Source: Roseiarcus sp043784465 (lineage in GTDB: Bacteria; Pseudomonadota; Alphaproteobacteria; Rhizobiales; Beijerinckiaceae). From it: DNA of 14,665 bases. The DNA is taken from contig JAYVYJ010000338.1 of assembly GCA_043784465.1 (NCBI GenBank), positions 1 to 14,665 of the forward strand, in the 5' to 3' direction. Below the pieces are notes generated by a model, which saw only the letters and a program-made list of their open reading frames with translations, was not told the origin of the DNA and searched no databases. How positions within the stretch are numbered: position 1 is the first letter of the stretch; every line of letters begins with the position of its first letter. Shown piece after piece: positions 6,478 to 14,581 of this stretch. The translations under genes were made by a program, and so were the position numbers.

Positions 6478-7692
6478 ATGGCCAAGATCAAAGTCGCAAA
6501 CCCCGTCGTCGAACTCGACGGCGACGAGATGACCCGCATCATCTGGCAGCTGATCCGCGACAAGTTGATCCACCCCTATCTCGACCTTGAGCTTCAGTAT
6601 TTCGACCTTTCCGTCGAAAACCGCGACGCAACCGGCGATCAGGTCACCATCGACGCTGCGCATGCGATCAAGACGGCCGGAGTCGGCGTCAAATGCGCGA
6701 CCATCACTCCCGACGAAGCGCGGGTGAAAGAGTTCAATCTGAAGGAGATGTGGAAGAGCCCGAACGGCACGATCCGCAACATCCTGGGGGGCGTGATCTT
6801 CCGCGAGCCGATCATCTGCAAGAACGTGCCGCGCCTCGTGCCCGGCTGGACGCAGCCCATCATCGTCGGCCGCCACGCCTACGGCGACCAGTATCGCGCC
6901 ACAGACTTCAAAGTGCCCGGCAAGGGTCGCCTGACCATCAGGTTCGAGGGCGACGACGGCACGGTGATCGAGCGCGAGGTGTTCAAGTTTCCCAGCGCCG
7001 GCGTTGCGCTGAGCATGTACAACCTCGACGATTCCATCCGAGATTTCGCCCGCGCCTCGCTCAACTACGGAATCCTGCGCAAGTATCCCGTCTATCTGTC
7101 GACCAAGAACACGATTTTGAAAGCCTACGACGGCCGCTTCAAAGACATCTTCCAGGAGGTGTTCGACGCCGAATTCAAGTCGAAGTTCGCTGCGCTCGGC
7201 CTCACCTACGAGCATCGCCTGATCGACGACATGGTGGCGGCGGCGCTCAAATGGTCGGGCGGCTATGTGTGGGCCTGCAAGAACTACGACGGCGACGTGC
7301 AGTCCGACATCGTCGCGCAGGGCTTCGGCTCGCTGGGCATGATGACCTCGGTGCTGATGACGCCTGACGGTCAGACGGTCGAGGCCGAGGCCGCGCATGG
7401 CACAGTGACGCGCCATTTTCGTCAGCATCAGCAAGGCAAGGCGACCTCGACCAACTCCATCGCCTCGATCTACGCCTGGACAGGCGGCCTCGCCCACCGC
7501 GCCAAGCTCGACGGCAACGAGGCTCTGGCCAAATTCGCCAAAACGCTGGACAAGGTGTGCGTCGACACGGTCGAAGCCGGCTTCATGACCAAGGATTTGG
7601 CGTTGCTGGTCGGGCCGGAGCAGAAGTGGCTATCGACCGAAGGTTTCCTGGACAAGATCGACGCCAACCTTAAGGCCGCGATGGCGGCGTGA
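6478..7692 (+). CDS. icd: NADP-dependent isocitrate dehydrogenase (dimeric, eukaryote-like type)
   Basis: A 404-residue TCA-cycle enzyme that oxidatively decarboxylates isocitrate to 2-oxoglutarate with NADP+. It closely resembles mitochondrial/cytosolic IDH and the alphaproteobacterial form, not the E. coli type. Visible sites: the substrate loop 'KSPNGTIRN' (93-101) with Ser94 and Arg100; 'NILGGVIFREPI' with Arg109; 'GRHAYGDQYRATDF' with Arg132; 'STKNTILKAYDGRFKDIF' (208-225); the metal-binding 'YEHRLIDDMVA' (244-254) and 'YDGDVQSD' (270-277); and the NADP-binding 'EAAHGTVTRHFR' (304-315). The length is the usual 404-410, and the start ATG yields the expected 'MAKIKVANPVVELDGDEMTRII' N-terminus. 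The GNAT gene begins inside its stop codon. Confidence 0.97.
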   Translation: MAKIKVANPVVELDGDEMTRIIWQLIRDKLIHPYLDLELQYFDLSVENRDATGDQVTIDAAHAIKTAGVGVKCATITPDEARVKEFNLKEMWKSPNGTIRNILGGVIFREPIICKNVPRLVPGWTQPIIVGRHAYGDQYRATDFKVPGKGRLTIRFEGDDGTVIEREVFKFPSAGVALSMYNLDDSIRDFARASLNYGILRKYPVYLSTKNTILKAYDGRFKDIFQEVFDAEFKSKFAALGLTYEHRLIDDMVAAALKWSGGYVWACKNYDGDVQSDIVAQGFGSLGMMTSVLMTPDGQTVEAEAAHGTVTRHFRQHQQGKATSTNSIASIYAWTGGLAHRAKLDGNEALAKFAKTLDKVCVDTVEAGFMTKDLALLVGPEQKWLSTEGFLDKIDANLKAAMAA

Positions 7693-8171
7693 TCGTGGCG
7701 CGCGTCTTTATTCGCGACGCGCGCGACGAGGACGCGGAAGCCGGGGCCGCGCTGCTCCGGAATTCGATCCGCCAGCTTTGCGCGGCGGATCATCAGAACG
7801 ACGCCGCCGCGATTTCGGCTTCGATCCCTAACAAGACGCTCGCCGAATTCTCCGCTTGGCCGCCAACAGGCGGCCAGAGCCTGCTGGTTGCGGAGCGCGA
7901 GGGCCAAACTGCGGGCGTGGGCCTGATGTGCGACGACGGCGAGTTGCTGCTCTTGTATGTCGCCCCCGAATATGTCGCCCCCGAATTTGCTAATTCCCGC
8001 GTCGGCAAGGCCCTGTTGAACGCGCTGGAAATGCGAGCGCGAGCGGGCGGCCCGCGCTACCTTTCTTTGGACTCCACGCGAACGGCGCTTCGTTTGTATG
8101 AGGCTTCGGGTTTTGCACCCGCAGGACCCGGACCCTTACGGCTGAAAAAGGAACTTTTGACGCCAAGTTGA
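7689..8171 (+). CDS. GNAT family N-acetyltransferase
   Basis: A 160-residue cytoplasmic acetyltransferase that transfers acetyl from acetyl-CoA to an amine of unknown substrate. The N-terminal strand-helix region starts 'IRDARDEDAEAGAALLRNS', and the central strand is 'GELLLLYVAPEY'. The CoA-binding loop and helix are 'SRVGKALLNALEMRA' (about 105-119), and the end is 'LSLDSTRTALRLYEASGF', the usual motif B. The GTG start shares GTGA with the icd stop, so translation is probably coupled. A perfect 15-bp tandem repeat (7956-7985) duplicates YVAPE just before the CoA loop. Without it the core would read YVAPEFANSRVGKALL, closer to the family. The Q/R position of the Q/RxxGxG/A motif is Ser. The enzyme may be functional or damaged. 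Confidence 0.82.
   Translation: MIVARVFIRDARDEDAEAGAALLRNSIRQLCAADHQNDAAAISASIPNKTLAEFSAWPPTGGQSLLVAEREGQTAGVGLMCDDGELLLLYVAPEYVAPEFANSRVGKALLNALEMRARAGGPRYLSLDSTRTALRLYEASGFAPAGPGPLRLKKELLTPS
7858..7875. repeat. Perfect inverted repeat inside the GNAT gene
   Basis: Seven-base arms GGCCGCC (7858-7864) and GGCGGCC (7869-7875) surround AACA. It encodes part of 'AWPPTGGQS'. In GC-rich coding sequence this is likely to be incidental. As RNA it would form a stable tetraloop hairpin. Confidence 0.6.
7956..7985 (+). repeat. Perfect 15-bp tandem duplication in the GNAT gene
   Basis: The unit TATGTCGCCCCCGAA occurs twice in direct succession (7956-7970 and 7971-7985). It keeps the reading frame and adds five residues at the strand that precedes the acetyl-CoA loop. 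Both copies are identical, suggesting a recent slippage event. Confidence 0.9.
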
Positions 8172-8234
8172 TTTGAAAGGGGGGGAAACGGTTCAAGCGG
8201 AAAATCGCCGGTCGGGTTTGACACCAATTTCGAC

Positions 8235-9101
8235 CTACCCCGCGATCGCGTCCAGCGCCGCCACCGCCTGCGGCGGCAGCGCCAGTTCCGCCGCCGCCAG
8301 ATTGTCGCGCAAATGCCCGCGCGACGACGTGCCGGGGATCAGCAGCACGTTGGGCGAACGCTGCAACAGCCACGCCAGCGCCACCTGCATCGGCGTCGCG
8401 TCGAGACTCGCCGCGACCTCGTCGAGCGCCTCCGATTGCAGCGGCGTGAAACCGCCGAGGGGAAAATATGGCACGAACGGGACGCCGTCGCGCGCCAGAG
8501 CGTCAATCATCGCGTCGTCGCCGCGATGCACTACGTTGTACATATTCTGTACGCACACGACCTCGACGATCTTCCGCCCCTGCGCGAGTTGCGTCGGCGT
8601 GATGTGGCTCAGCCCGATATGCTTGACCAGCCCGCGCCTCTGGCACTCGGCGAGCGCGCTCAAGGGCGCCTCGATTGACCCTTCCGCGGGCGCATGAACG
8701 CCCATCATCGAACGGAAATTGGCGACCTCCATCGCGTCGAGCCCGAGGTGGCGCAGATTGTCCTCGACGGCGGCGGTGATCTCGGCGGGCGAGAGCGCCG
8801 GCAACCAGCCGCCCTTGCCGTCGCGTCGCGCGCCGATCTTGGTGACGATCGTCAGATTGTCGGGATAGGGAAACAGAGCCTCCCTGATGATCTCGTTGGT
8901 GATGTGCGGCCCATAGAAATCGCTGGTGTCGATATGCTCGACGCCCGCCGCCACCGCCTCGCGCAGCACCGCCACAGCCTCGGCGCGATCCTTCGGCGGT
9001 CCGAACACGCCCTTGCCCGCCAGTTGCATGGCGCCGTAGCCCATGCGGTGGACGGGCTTATCGCCGAGCTTGTAAGAACCGGCCTTCGCAATCGCCGCCA
9101 T
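8235..9101 (-). CDS. pdxI: Aldo/keto reductase, PdxI (YdbC)-like pyridoxal reductase
   Basis: A 288-residue NADPH-dependent aldo/keto reductase. It resembles E. coli PdxI/YdbC over its whole length. Characteristic blocks are 'MGYGAMQLAGKGVFGPPKDR' (20-39), 'HIDTSDFYGPHITNEIIREAL' (56-76), 'TIVTKIGARR' (84-93), 'LVKHIGLSHITPTQ' and 'GGFTPLQS'. PdxI reduces pyridoxal to pyridoxine in vitamin B6 salvage. Asp58, Tyr63 and Lys88 of the AKR tetrad are present. The usual His region reads 'VANFRSMMG', without the His, as I recall for PdxI also. 'AKPGSS'-type NADP elements are replaced by 'IPGTSSRGHLRDN'. It lies 41 bases after the 5-oxoprolinase stop on the same strand, with AAGGA about 8 bases before its ATG, so it is probably co-transcribed. 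Substrate assignment rests on similarity. Confidence 0.82.
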   Translation of the reverse strand: MAAIAKAGSYKLGDKPVHRMGYGAMQLAGKGVFGPPKDRAEAVAVLREAVAAGVEHIDTSDFYGPHITNEIIREALFPYPDNLTIVTKIGARRDGKGGWLPALSPAEITAAVEDNLRHLGLDAMEVANFRSMMGVHAPAEGSIEAPLSALAECQRRGLVKHIGLSHITPTQLAQGRKIVEVVCVQNMYNVVHRGDDAMIDALARDGVPFVPYFPLGGFTPLQSEALDEVAASLDATPMQVALAWLLQRSPNVLLIPGTSSRGHLRDNLAAAELALPPQAVAALDAIAG

Positions 9102-9142
9102 ACGCCTGTTCCTTCGTCAAAGTCTTTCTACGCCCCCCGCCC

Positions 9143-12100
9143 TCATTCGGCCTTGCCGAACCCGCCCCCCGTCGGCGTGACGATCTCCACCGCCTCGCCC
9201 GCTTCCAGCACCGTCTGCGCGCAGCCCGCGAGTTCCTCGACGCCGCCATCGAGCCGCCGCACCCGGTTCACCCCGCGTTCGCCGAGCCCGCCGCCCGCAA
9301 CGCCGAAGCTCGACACGCGCCGCCGCCCGCTGAGGATCGCCATCTCCATGCGCTCGCGAAAGCGCAACCGCCGCAGCGTGCCGTCGCCTCCGTTCCAGCG
9401 CCCCCGCCCGCCCGACGCGCGCCGGATATGGAAATCCTCCAGCACGACGGGAAACCGGCTTTCCAGCACCTCCGGGTCGGTGAGGCGCGAGTTGGTCATG
9501 TGCACATGCACCCCGGCAGCCCCGTCAAAGCCAAGGCCCGCAGGCGCTCCAGAGCAGATCGTCTCGTAATATTGATGTCGGGCGTCGCCAAACGTCAGAT
9601 TGTTCATCGTCCCCTGACACGACCCCAAAGCCTGCAAAGCGCCGAACAGGCAATCCGTCACGTTCTGCGACGTCTCGACATTGCCCGCCACGACGGCGGC
9701 GGGATAACGGGGCGACAACATCGAGCCTTCCGGAATCACGATGCGGACCGGCCGCAGGCACCCCGCGTTCATCGGAATGTCGTCGTCCACCATCACACGG
9801 AACACGTAGAGCACGGCGGCCCGAGTCACCGGCTCAGGCGCGTTGAAATTGTCGCCGCGCTGCGGCGACGTCCCGGTGAAATCCACAATCGCCTCGCGCT
9901 TGGCGCGATCCACGCTGATCTTCAAGGCGATGACGGCGCCCTGATCGGTCTCGACCTTGAATTCGCAATCGCTGAGCCTGTCGATCACCCGGCGCACGCT
10001 CTCGGCCGCGTTGTCCTGCACATGGCCCATATAGGCCTCGACGACTTCCAGCCCGAATGTCTCGACCATGCGCCTGAGTTCGGCGACGCCCATCTGGTTG
10101 GCGGCGATTTGCGCCTTGAGGTCGTTGACGTTCTGCACGGGATTGCGCACCGGCCATTCGCCCGAGCCCAGCAACGCCTCCAATTCCTTCTCGCGGAACC
10201 TGCCTTTGTCAACGAGCTTGAAATTGTCGATATAGACGCCTTCCTCGTGAATGTTGGTCGCCAGCGGGCTCATCGACCCCGGCGCCACACCCCCGACATC
10301 CGCATGATGCCCGCGCGAGGCGACCCAGAACAGCACGTCTTTGCCGTTTAAGTCGAACACCGGCGTGCAAACCGTAATGTCGGGCAAATGCGTGCCGCCG
10401 TTGTAAGGCGCGTTGAGCGCATAGACGTCGCCCGCTCTCAACTTGGTTCCGTTAAGCCGGATGATGGTCTCCACCGAGCTGTCCATTGAGCCCAGATGGA
10501 CCGGTATATGCGGCGCGTTGGCCACGAGGCGCCCGGCGCGATCGAACACCGCGCACGAAAAATCGAGCCGTTCCTTGATGTTGACCGAATAGGCGGTGTT
10601 TTGCAGCGTCACGCCCATCCGCTCGGCGATCGACATGAACAAGTTGTTGAAGATTTCCAGCCGCACGGGATCGACCTTGGCGCCCGCCGCCGCGCGTTGC
10701 GCACGCGGCGCGACGCGGCGCATGACCACGTGGTTCTTCGCCGTGATACCGGCCCGCCAGCCCGTCTCGACCATGATCGTCTGGTTGGGCTCGACGATCA
10801 AAGCGGGGCCGTCGATCTCCGCGCCCAGCGGCAGGTCGTCGCGCAAATAGACGTTGGCCGTGCGCTTTTCGCCGTGGGAATAGATGAACGTTCGCTGACG
10901 CGGCACCGTCAGCGGCGCGTCGGCGACGACGCCCGCCGTCTCCGCGAACGCCGCCCCTCCGCCATGCGCTTCGGCATGGAGGCTCTCGAACACGATGGAC
11001 TTGGTCTTGTCGAGGAAGCCGAAGCGGCCCTTGTGCGCGGTCTCGAACGCCCGCCGCATCTTCGGGGCGGTCGAAAAGTCGACTTCCAGCGCCGTGTCGG
11101 AGCCCGCGTAGCGCAGCCGTGCGCTTGATCGCACCGCAATCGCCTTCGCCTCGACCCCCTGCGCCTCCACTTCCGCGAGAGCGGCTTCGCCCAGCGCCTC
11201 GACGCTCTCCTGAAACCGCGCGACGTTCTCCTCGTCCAGCGCGCCTTCGACGCCCTGACCCTTCAACGCGCCGATATCGGCAAGGCCCATGCCATAGGCC
11301 GACAGCAACGACGACAGCGGATGAATCAGCACGGTCTCAAGGCCCAATTCGTCCGCCACGTCGCAAGCGTGCTGCCCGCCCGCGCCGCCAAAACAATTGA
11401 GCGCGTAGCGCGTCACGTCATAACCGCGCGCCACCGAGATCTTCTTGATCGCCTCCGCCATCTTGGCGTTGGCGATGGCGAGAAACCCATCCGCGATCGC
11501 TTCCGGCCCGCGCCCGTCGCCGATCTGCTCGGCCAGCGCCGCAAAGCCCGCCCGCACGGCGGCGGCGTCGAGCGCCTCGTTGCGCCAGGTCCCAAAGATG
11601 CGGGGGAAGAATTCCGGCAGCAGCTTGCCGGTCATCACATTGGCGTCGGTGACGGTCAGCGGCCCGCCCCGCCGATAGGCGCGCGGCCCCGGATCGGCGC
11701 CCGCGCTCTCCGGCCCCACGCGAAACCGCGCGCCGTCGAACGCGAGAATCGAGCCGCCGCCCGCCGCGACCGTATGAATGCTCATCATCGGCGCGCGCAG
11801 CCGCACGCCCGCGACCTCCGTTTCAAACGCGCGCTCGAACTCGCCGTCGTAGTGGGCTACGTCCGTCGACGTGCCGCCCATGTCGAAGCCGATCACCCTG
11901 GAGAACCCCGCGCTTTCAGCGGTCCTCGCCATCGCGACGACGCCGCCCGCCGGCCCCGAGAGGATTGCGTCCTTGCCCTGAAACAGGTTGGCCGAGGTCA
12001 GATCGCCCGACGACATCATGAACATCAGCCGCGCCCCGGTGCGCTGGACGTCGAGCGCCCTGGCGACAGAATCGCGATAGCGCGCAAGGATCGGCGACAG

Positions 12101-12748
12101 ATAGGCGTCCGCGACCGTGGTGTCGCCGCGCCCGACCAGTTTGATGAGCGCCGAACATTCGTGGCTGACGGAGACTTGCGCAAAACCTGCCGCGCGGGCG
12201 ACGCCGGCGACGAGGCGCTCATGCGCGGGATAGGCCCAGGCGTGCATGAATACGATGGCCACGGCGTCGAACCCCTCCAGCCGAGCCTTGGCAAGCGCCG
12301 CGCGCACGGCTTCCGCATCCGGCGCGCGCTCGACAAAACCGTCCGCCAGCACCCTCTCGTCGATCTCGATTACGTCCGCATAGAGCTGGCTCGGCTTGAC
12401 GATCTGTTTGGCGAAGATTTTGGGCCGCGCCTGATAGCCGATCTCCAGCGCGTCGCGGAAGCCGCGCGTGGTGACGAGCAGCGTGCGCTCGCCCGCCCGC
12501 TCCAGCAGCGCGTTGGTGGCGACCGTCGTGCCCATCTTGACGAAGCCGACCGCGCCTTCCGGCAGCGGCGCCCCGGCGGGCAGCCGCAGCAGGTCGCGCA
12601 CCCCCTGCACGGCGGCGTCCGGGTAGGCGGGGCTTTGGGAGAGCAGCTTGCGCGCGTGCAACTGGCCCTTGGGATCGCGCCCGATCACGTCGGTGAACGT
12701 GCCCCCGCGGTCGATCCAGAAATCCCAACGTTTCGACTTGACGGCCAT
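9143..12748 (-). CDS. 5-oxoprolinase (ATP-hydrolysing), fused HyuA-HyuB type
   Basis: A 1201-residue cytoplasmic enzyme with both hydantoinase/oxoprolinase halves in one chain, as in eukaryotic OPLAH/OXP1 (about 1290 residues). The likely reaction is 5-oxo-L-proline + ATP + 2 H2O to L-glutamate + ADP + Pi. The N-terminal HyuA part opens with 'WDFWIDRGGTFTDVIGRDP'. It also contains 'HECSALIKLVGRGDTTVADAYLSP', 'GFDMGGTSTDV' (ASKHA nucleotide loop), 'TVAAGGGSI' and 'NCFGGAGGQHACDVADELGL'. The C-terminal HyuB part starts at about 'VDPVRLEIFNNLFMSIAERMG' and has 'NAPYNGGTHLPDI', 'ASRGHHADVGG' and 'GRGRWNGGDGTLRRLRF'. I chose ATG 12748 because GGAG (12754-12757) stands 5 bases before it; the TTG at 12802 lies in the promoter region. 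Hydantoinase or another carboxylase-like activity is the alternative. Confidence 0.87.
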   Translation of the reverse strand: MAVKSKRWDFWIDRGGTFTDVIGRDPKGQLHARKLLSQSPAYPDAAVQGVRDLLRLPAGAPLPEGAVGFVKMGTTVATNALLERAGERTLLVTTRGFRDALEIGYQARPKIFAKQIVKPSQLYADVIEIDERVLADGFVERAPDAEAVRAALAKARLEGFDAVAIVFMHAWAYPAHERLVAGVARAAGFAQVSVSHECSALIKLVGRGDTTVADAYLSPILARYRDSVARALDVQRTGARLMFMMSSGDLTSANLFQGKDAILSGPAGGVVAMARTAESAGFSRVIGFDMGGTSTDVAHYDGEFERAFETEVAGVRLRAPMMSIHTVAAGGGSILAFDGARFRVGPESAGADPGPRAYRRGGPLTVTDANVMTGKLLPEFFPRIFGTWRNEALDAAAVRAGFAALAEQIGDGRGPEAIADGFLAIANAKMAEAIKKISVARGYDVTRYALNCFGGAGGQHACDVADELGLETVLIHPLSSLLSAYGMGLADIGALKGQGVEGALDEENVARFQESVEALGEAALAEVEAQGVEAKAIAVRSSARLRYAGSDTALEVDFSTAPKMRRAFETAHKGRFGFLDKTKSIVFESLHAEAHGGGAAFAETAGVVADAPLTVPRQRTFIYSHGEKRTANVYLRDDLPLGAEIDGPALIVEPNQTIMVETGWRAGITAKNHVVMRRVAPRAQRAAAGAKVDPVRLEIFNNLFMSIAERMGVTLQNTAYSVNIKERLDFSCAVFDRAGRLVANAPHIPVHLGSMDSSVETIIRLNGTKLRAGDVYALNAPYNGGTHLPDITVCTPVFDLNGKDVLFWVASRGHHADVGGVAPGSMSPLATNIHEEGVYIDNFKLVDKGRFREKELEALLGSGEWPVRNPVQNVNDLKAQIAANQMGVAELRRMVETFGLEVVEAYMGHVQDNAAESVRRVIDRLSDCEFKVETDQGAVIALKISVDRAKREAIVDFTGTSPQRGDNFNAPEPVTRAAVLYVFRVMVDDDIPMNAGCLRPVRIVIPEGSMLSPRYPAAVVAGNVETSQNVTDCLFGALQALGSCQGTMNNLTFGDARHQYYETICSGAPAGLGFDGAAGVHVHMTNSRLTDPEVLESRFPVVLEDFHIRRASGGRGRWNGGDGTLRRLRFRERMEMAILSGRRRVSSFGVAGGGLGERGVNRVRRLDGGVEELAGCAQTVLEAGEAVEIVTPTGGGFGKAE

Positions 12749-12772
12749 TTGAACTCCATCGCGACGCCGCGC

Positions 12773-12802
12773 GGTATACAAACTCACGCGACCCTCACGC
12801 AA
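12773..12802 (-). promoter_or_regulatory. Candidate promoter for the 5-oxoprolinase gene in a divergent intergenic region
   Basis: On the minus strand TTGCGT (12797-12802) and TATACC (12773-12778) are 18 bases apart and lie 25 bases before the ATG at 12748. The core GTATAC (12774-12779) is palindromic, so the same bases could give a plus-strand -10 (TATACA, 12775-12780) for the divergent YajO-like gene. A plus-strand -35 is less clear: TTGAAC at 12749 leaves a 20-base spacer. The whole gap between the two starts is only 66 bases. Confidence 0.4.
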
Positions 12803-12814
12803 ACGGAGAGCCCC

Positions 12815-13792
<978 letters not shown>

Positions 13793-13800
13793 GCGCGCAG

Positions 13801-13823
13801 CCATTGGTTTGAAGCGCCAATGG
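13801..13823. terminator. Hairpin between convergent genes, probable terminator
   Basis: Perfect 7-base arms CCATTGG (13801-13807) and CCAATGG (13817-13823) enclose a 9-base loop. It lies 9 bases after the YajO-like stop and 3 bases from the stop of the convergent HepT remnant. No T run follows on the plus strand. It could serve both directions. Confidence 0.5.
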
Positions 13824-13825
13824 GT

Positions 13826-14185
13826 CTAGTCGGCCTCGTCGCGATACGGCCCGGCTAACTCCGCCTCGACGACGGCGAGCAGCGGGGGCAAGGCTTCATA
13901 GATTGTCGCCCTGACCCTCCGTTCCTGAACGTGCTCGTAGCCGTGGCGATAAATGCTGCCGGAACCAGCGACCTTCTTCCACGGAATTTCCGGAAATCGT
14001 TGTTTGAATGCGGCTGGCACACGGCGCGACGCCTCCGAGACGATTTCCAGACAACGAGTCACTGCCTAAAAAGTCTTGTCGCCGGCGAGGAAGGCTTCGA
14101 GGTTTAGACCCTCCGCAAACCGCATCGCACGACAAATATCGTCCCTTATGTCTTCCAGCGCGTCACGTTCGGCGTCAGAAATCAT
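13826..14185 (-). pseudogene. HepT-like HEPN-family protein interrupted by an in-frame TAG
   Basis: Read from ATG 14183-14185, the frame gives 39 sense codons, TAG at codon 40 (14066-14068), then 79 more codons to TAG at 13826-13828. The full 119-codon length fits HepT, the HEPN RNase toxin of MNT/HepT modules. The N-terminal half (MISDAERDALEDIRDD... to EAFLAGDKTF) is family-like. After the stop come 'AVTRCLEIVSEASRRVP', 'FPEIPWKKVAG' and 'YRHGYEHV', carrying the HxY of the RNase motif, with Gly-Ser where many relatives have Arg-Asn. No frameshift is needed. The TAG stands where, as I recall, relatives have an aromatic residue. A GTG restart at 14062, two codons after the TAG, would give a 78-residue fragment lacking the first helices. 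It overlaps the ancestral end of the MNT gene by 11 bases. Probably inactive. Confidence 0.8.
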
Positions 14186-14471
14186 AAATCGCGTCAGCGG
14201 TGACGCGGAGACGAAGGCGTGGCTACGAAGCGTCTCTGTTGGTCACGTCGACGGATTGCGCAAAAAGGCTGGCGACGTAGTCTTTCGCTCCCGCATAATT
14301 GAACATGGTAACAATAATGGAAGGATCAAGATCGACGAGAATGCCAATATCGCTCTCCTGCCCCTGATCATTCCGCGCAACCGAACCGAACACCGCCGCG
14401 TGCGTGACGCCTTGCGCCCGCAAATCTGCCTCACGCGCCTTCAACGTAGTGATGACTTCATCACGTTTCAT
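14175..14471 (-). pseudogene. MNT-like nucleotidyltransferase (antitoxin), truncated by TAG and with altered active site
   Basis: From ATG 14469-14471 an 82-residue product stops at TAG (14223-14225). Codons beyond the stop stay in frame (PRLRLRVTADAIYDF) and end at TGA 14175-14177, restoring the typical MNT C-terminus and a 98-residue length. MNT proteins are minimal nucleotidyltransferases that neutralise HepT by AMPylating the Tyr of its HxY motif. The motif here is 'GSVARNDQGQESDIG' (29-43): Gly43 replaces the second catalytic Asp of GSx10DxD, explainable by one GAC-to-GGC change. 'FNYAGAKDYVASLFAQSVDVTNRD' (57-80) is normal for the family. No strong Shine-Dalgarno is seen. The region is AT-richer than its neighbours (42% GC by my count at 14281-14340), suggesting acquisition by transfer. 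The 82-residue product might still be made but should be catalytically weak. Confidence 0.75.
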
Positions 14472-14581
14472 CCGCTGAACAATATCATGAAAATTGAGCG
14501 AAGCCGAAGGGGCAACTCGGGTTTCCTAATGGCGGCCCCCCCGCGACGAAGAGAGACGTCCCCTCAGCCTCATGAATCCCC

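Noticed and set aside
6430..7497. Minus-strand 355-residue ORF
   Set aside because: Antisense to icd, whose identity is certain. No family features.
8694..10351. Two plus-strand ORFs of 291 and 307 residues
   Set aside because: Both mirror the pdxI-like and 5-oxoprolinase coding regions and show no protein-family signature.
12749..12802. TTG start at 12802 for the 5-oxoprolinase gene, adding 18 residues
   Set aside because: The extension is not family-like and overlaps the likely promoter. ATG 12748 has a well-placed GGAG.
11321..12814. Plus-strand open frame running into the YajO-like gene, which would make an 823-residue protein
   Set aside because: It is antisense to the conserved 5-oxoprolinase. 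A clear GGAG ribosome-binding site and the family N-terminus put the start at 12815.
14066..14225. Pyrrolysine or another recoded amino acid at the two TAG codons
   Set aside because: No sign of the needed machinery is in the window, TAG serves as a normal stop for other genes here, and the altered MNT active site favours plain decay.
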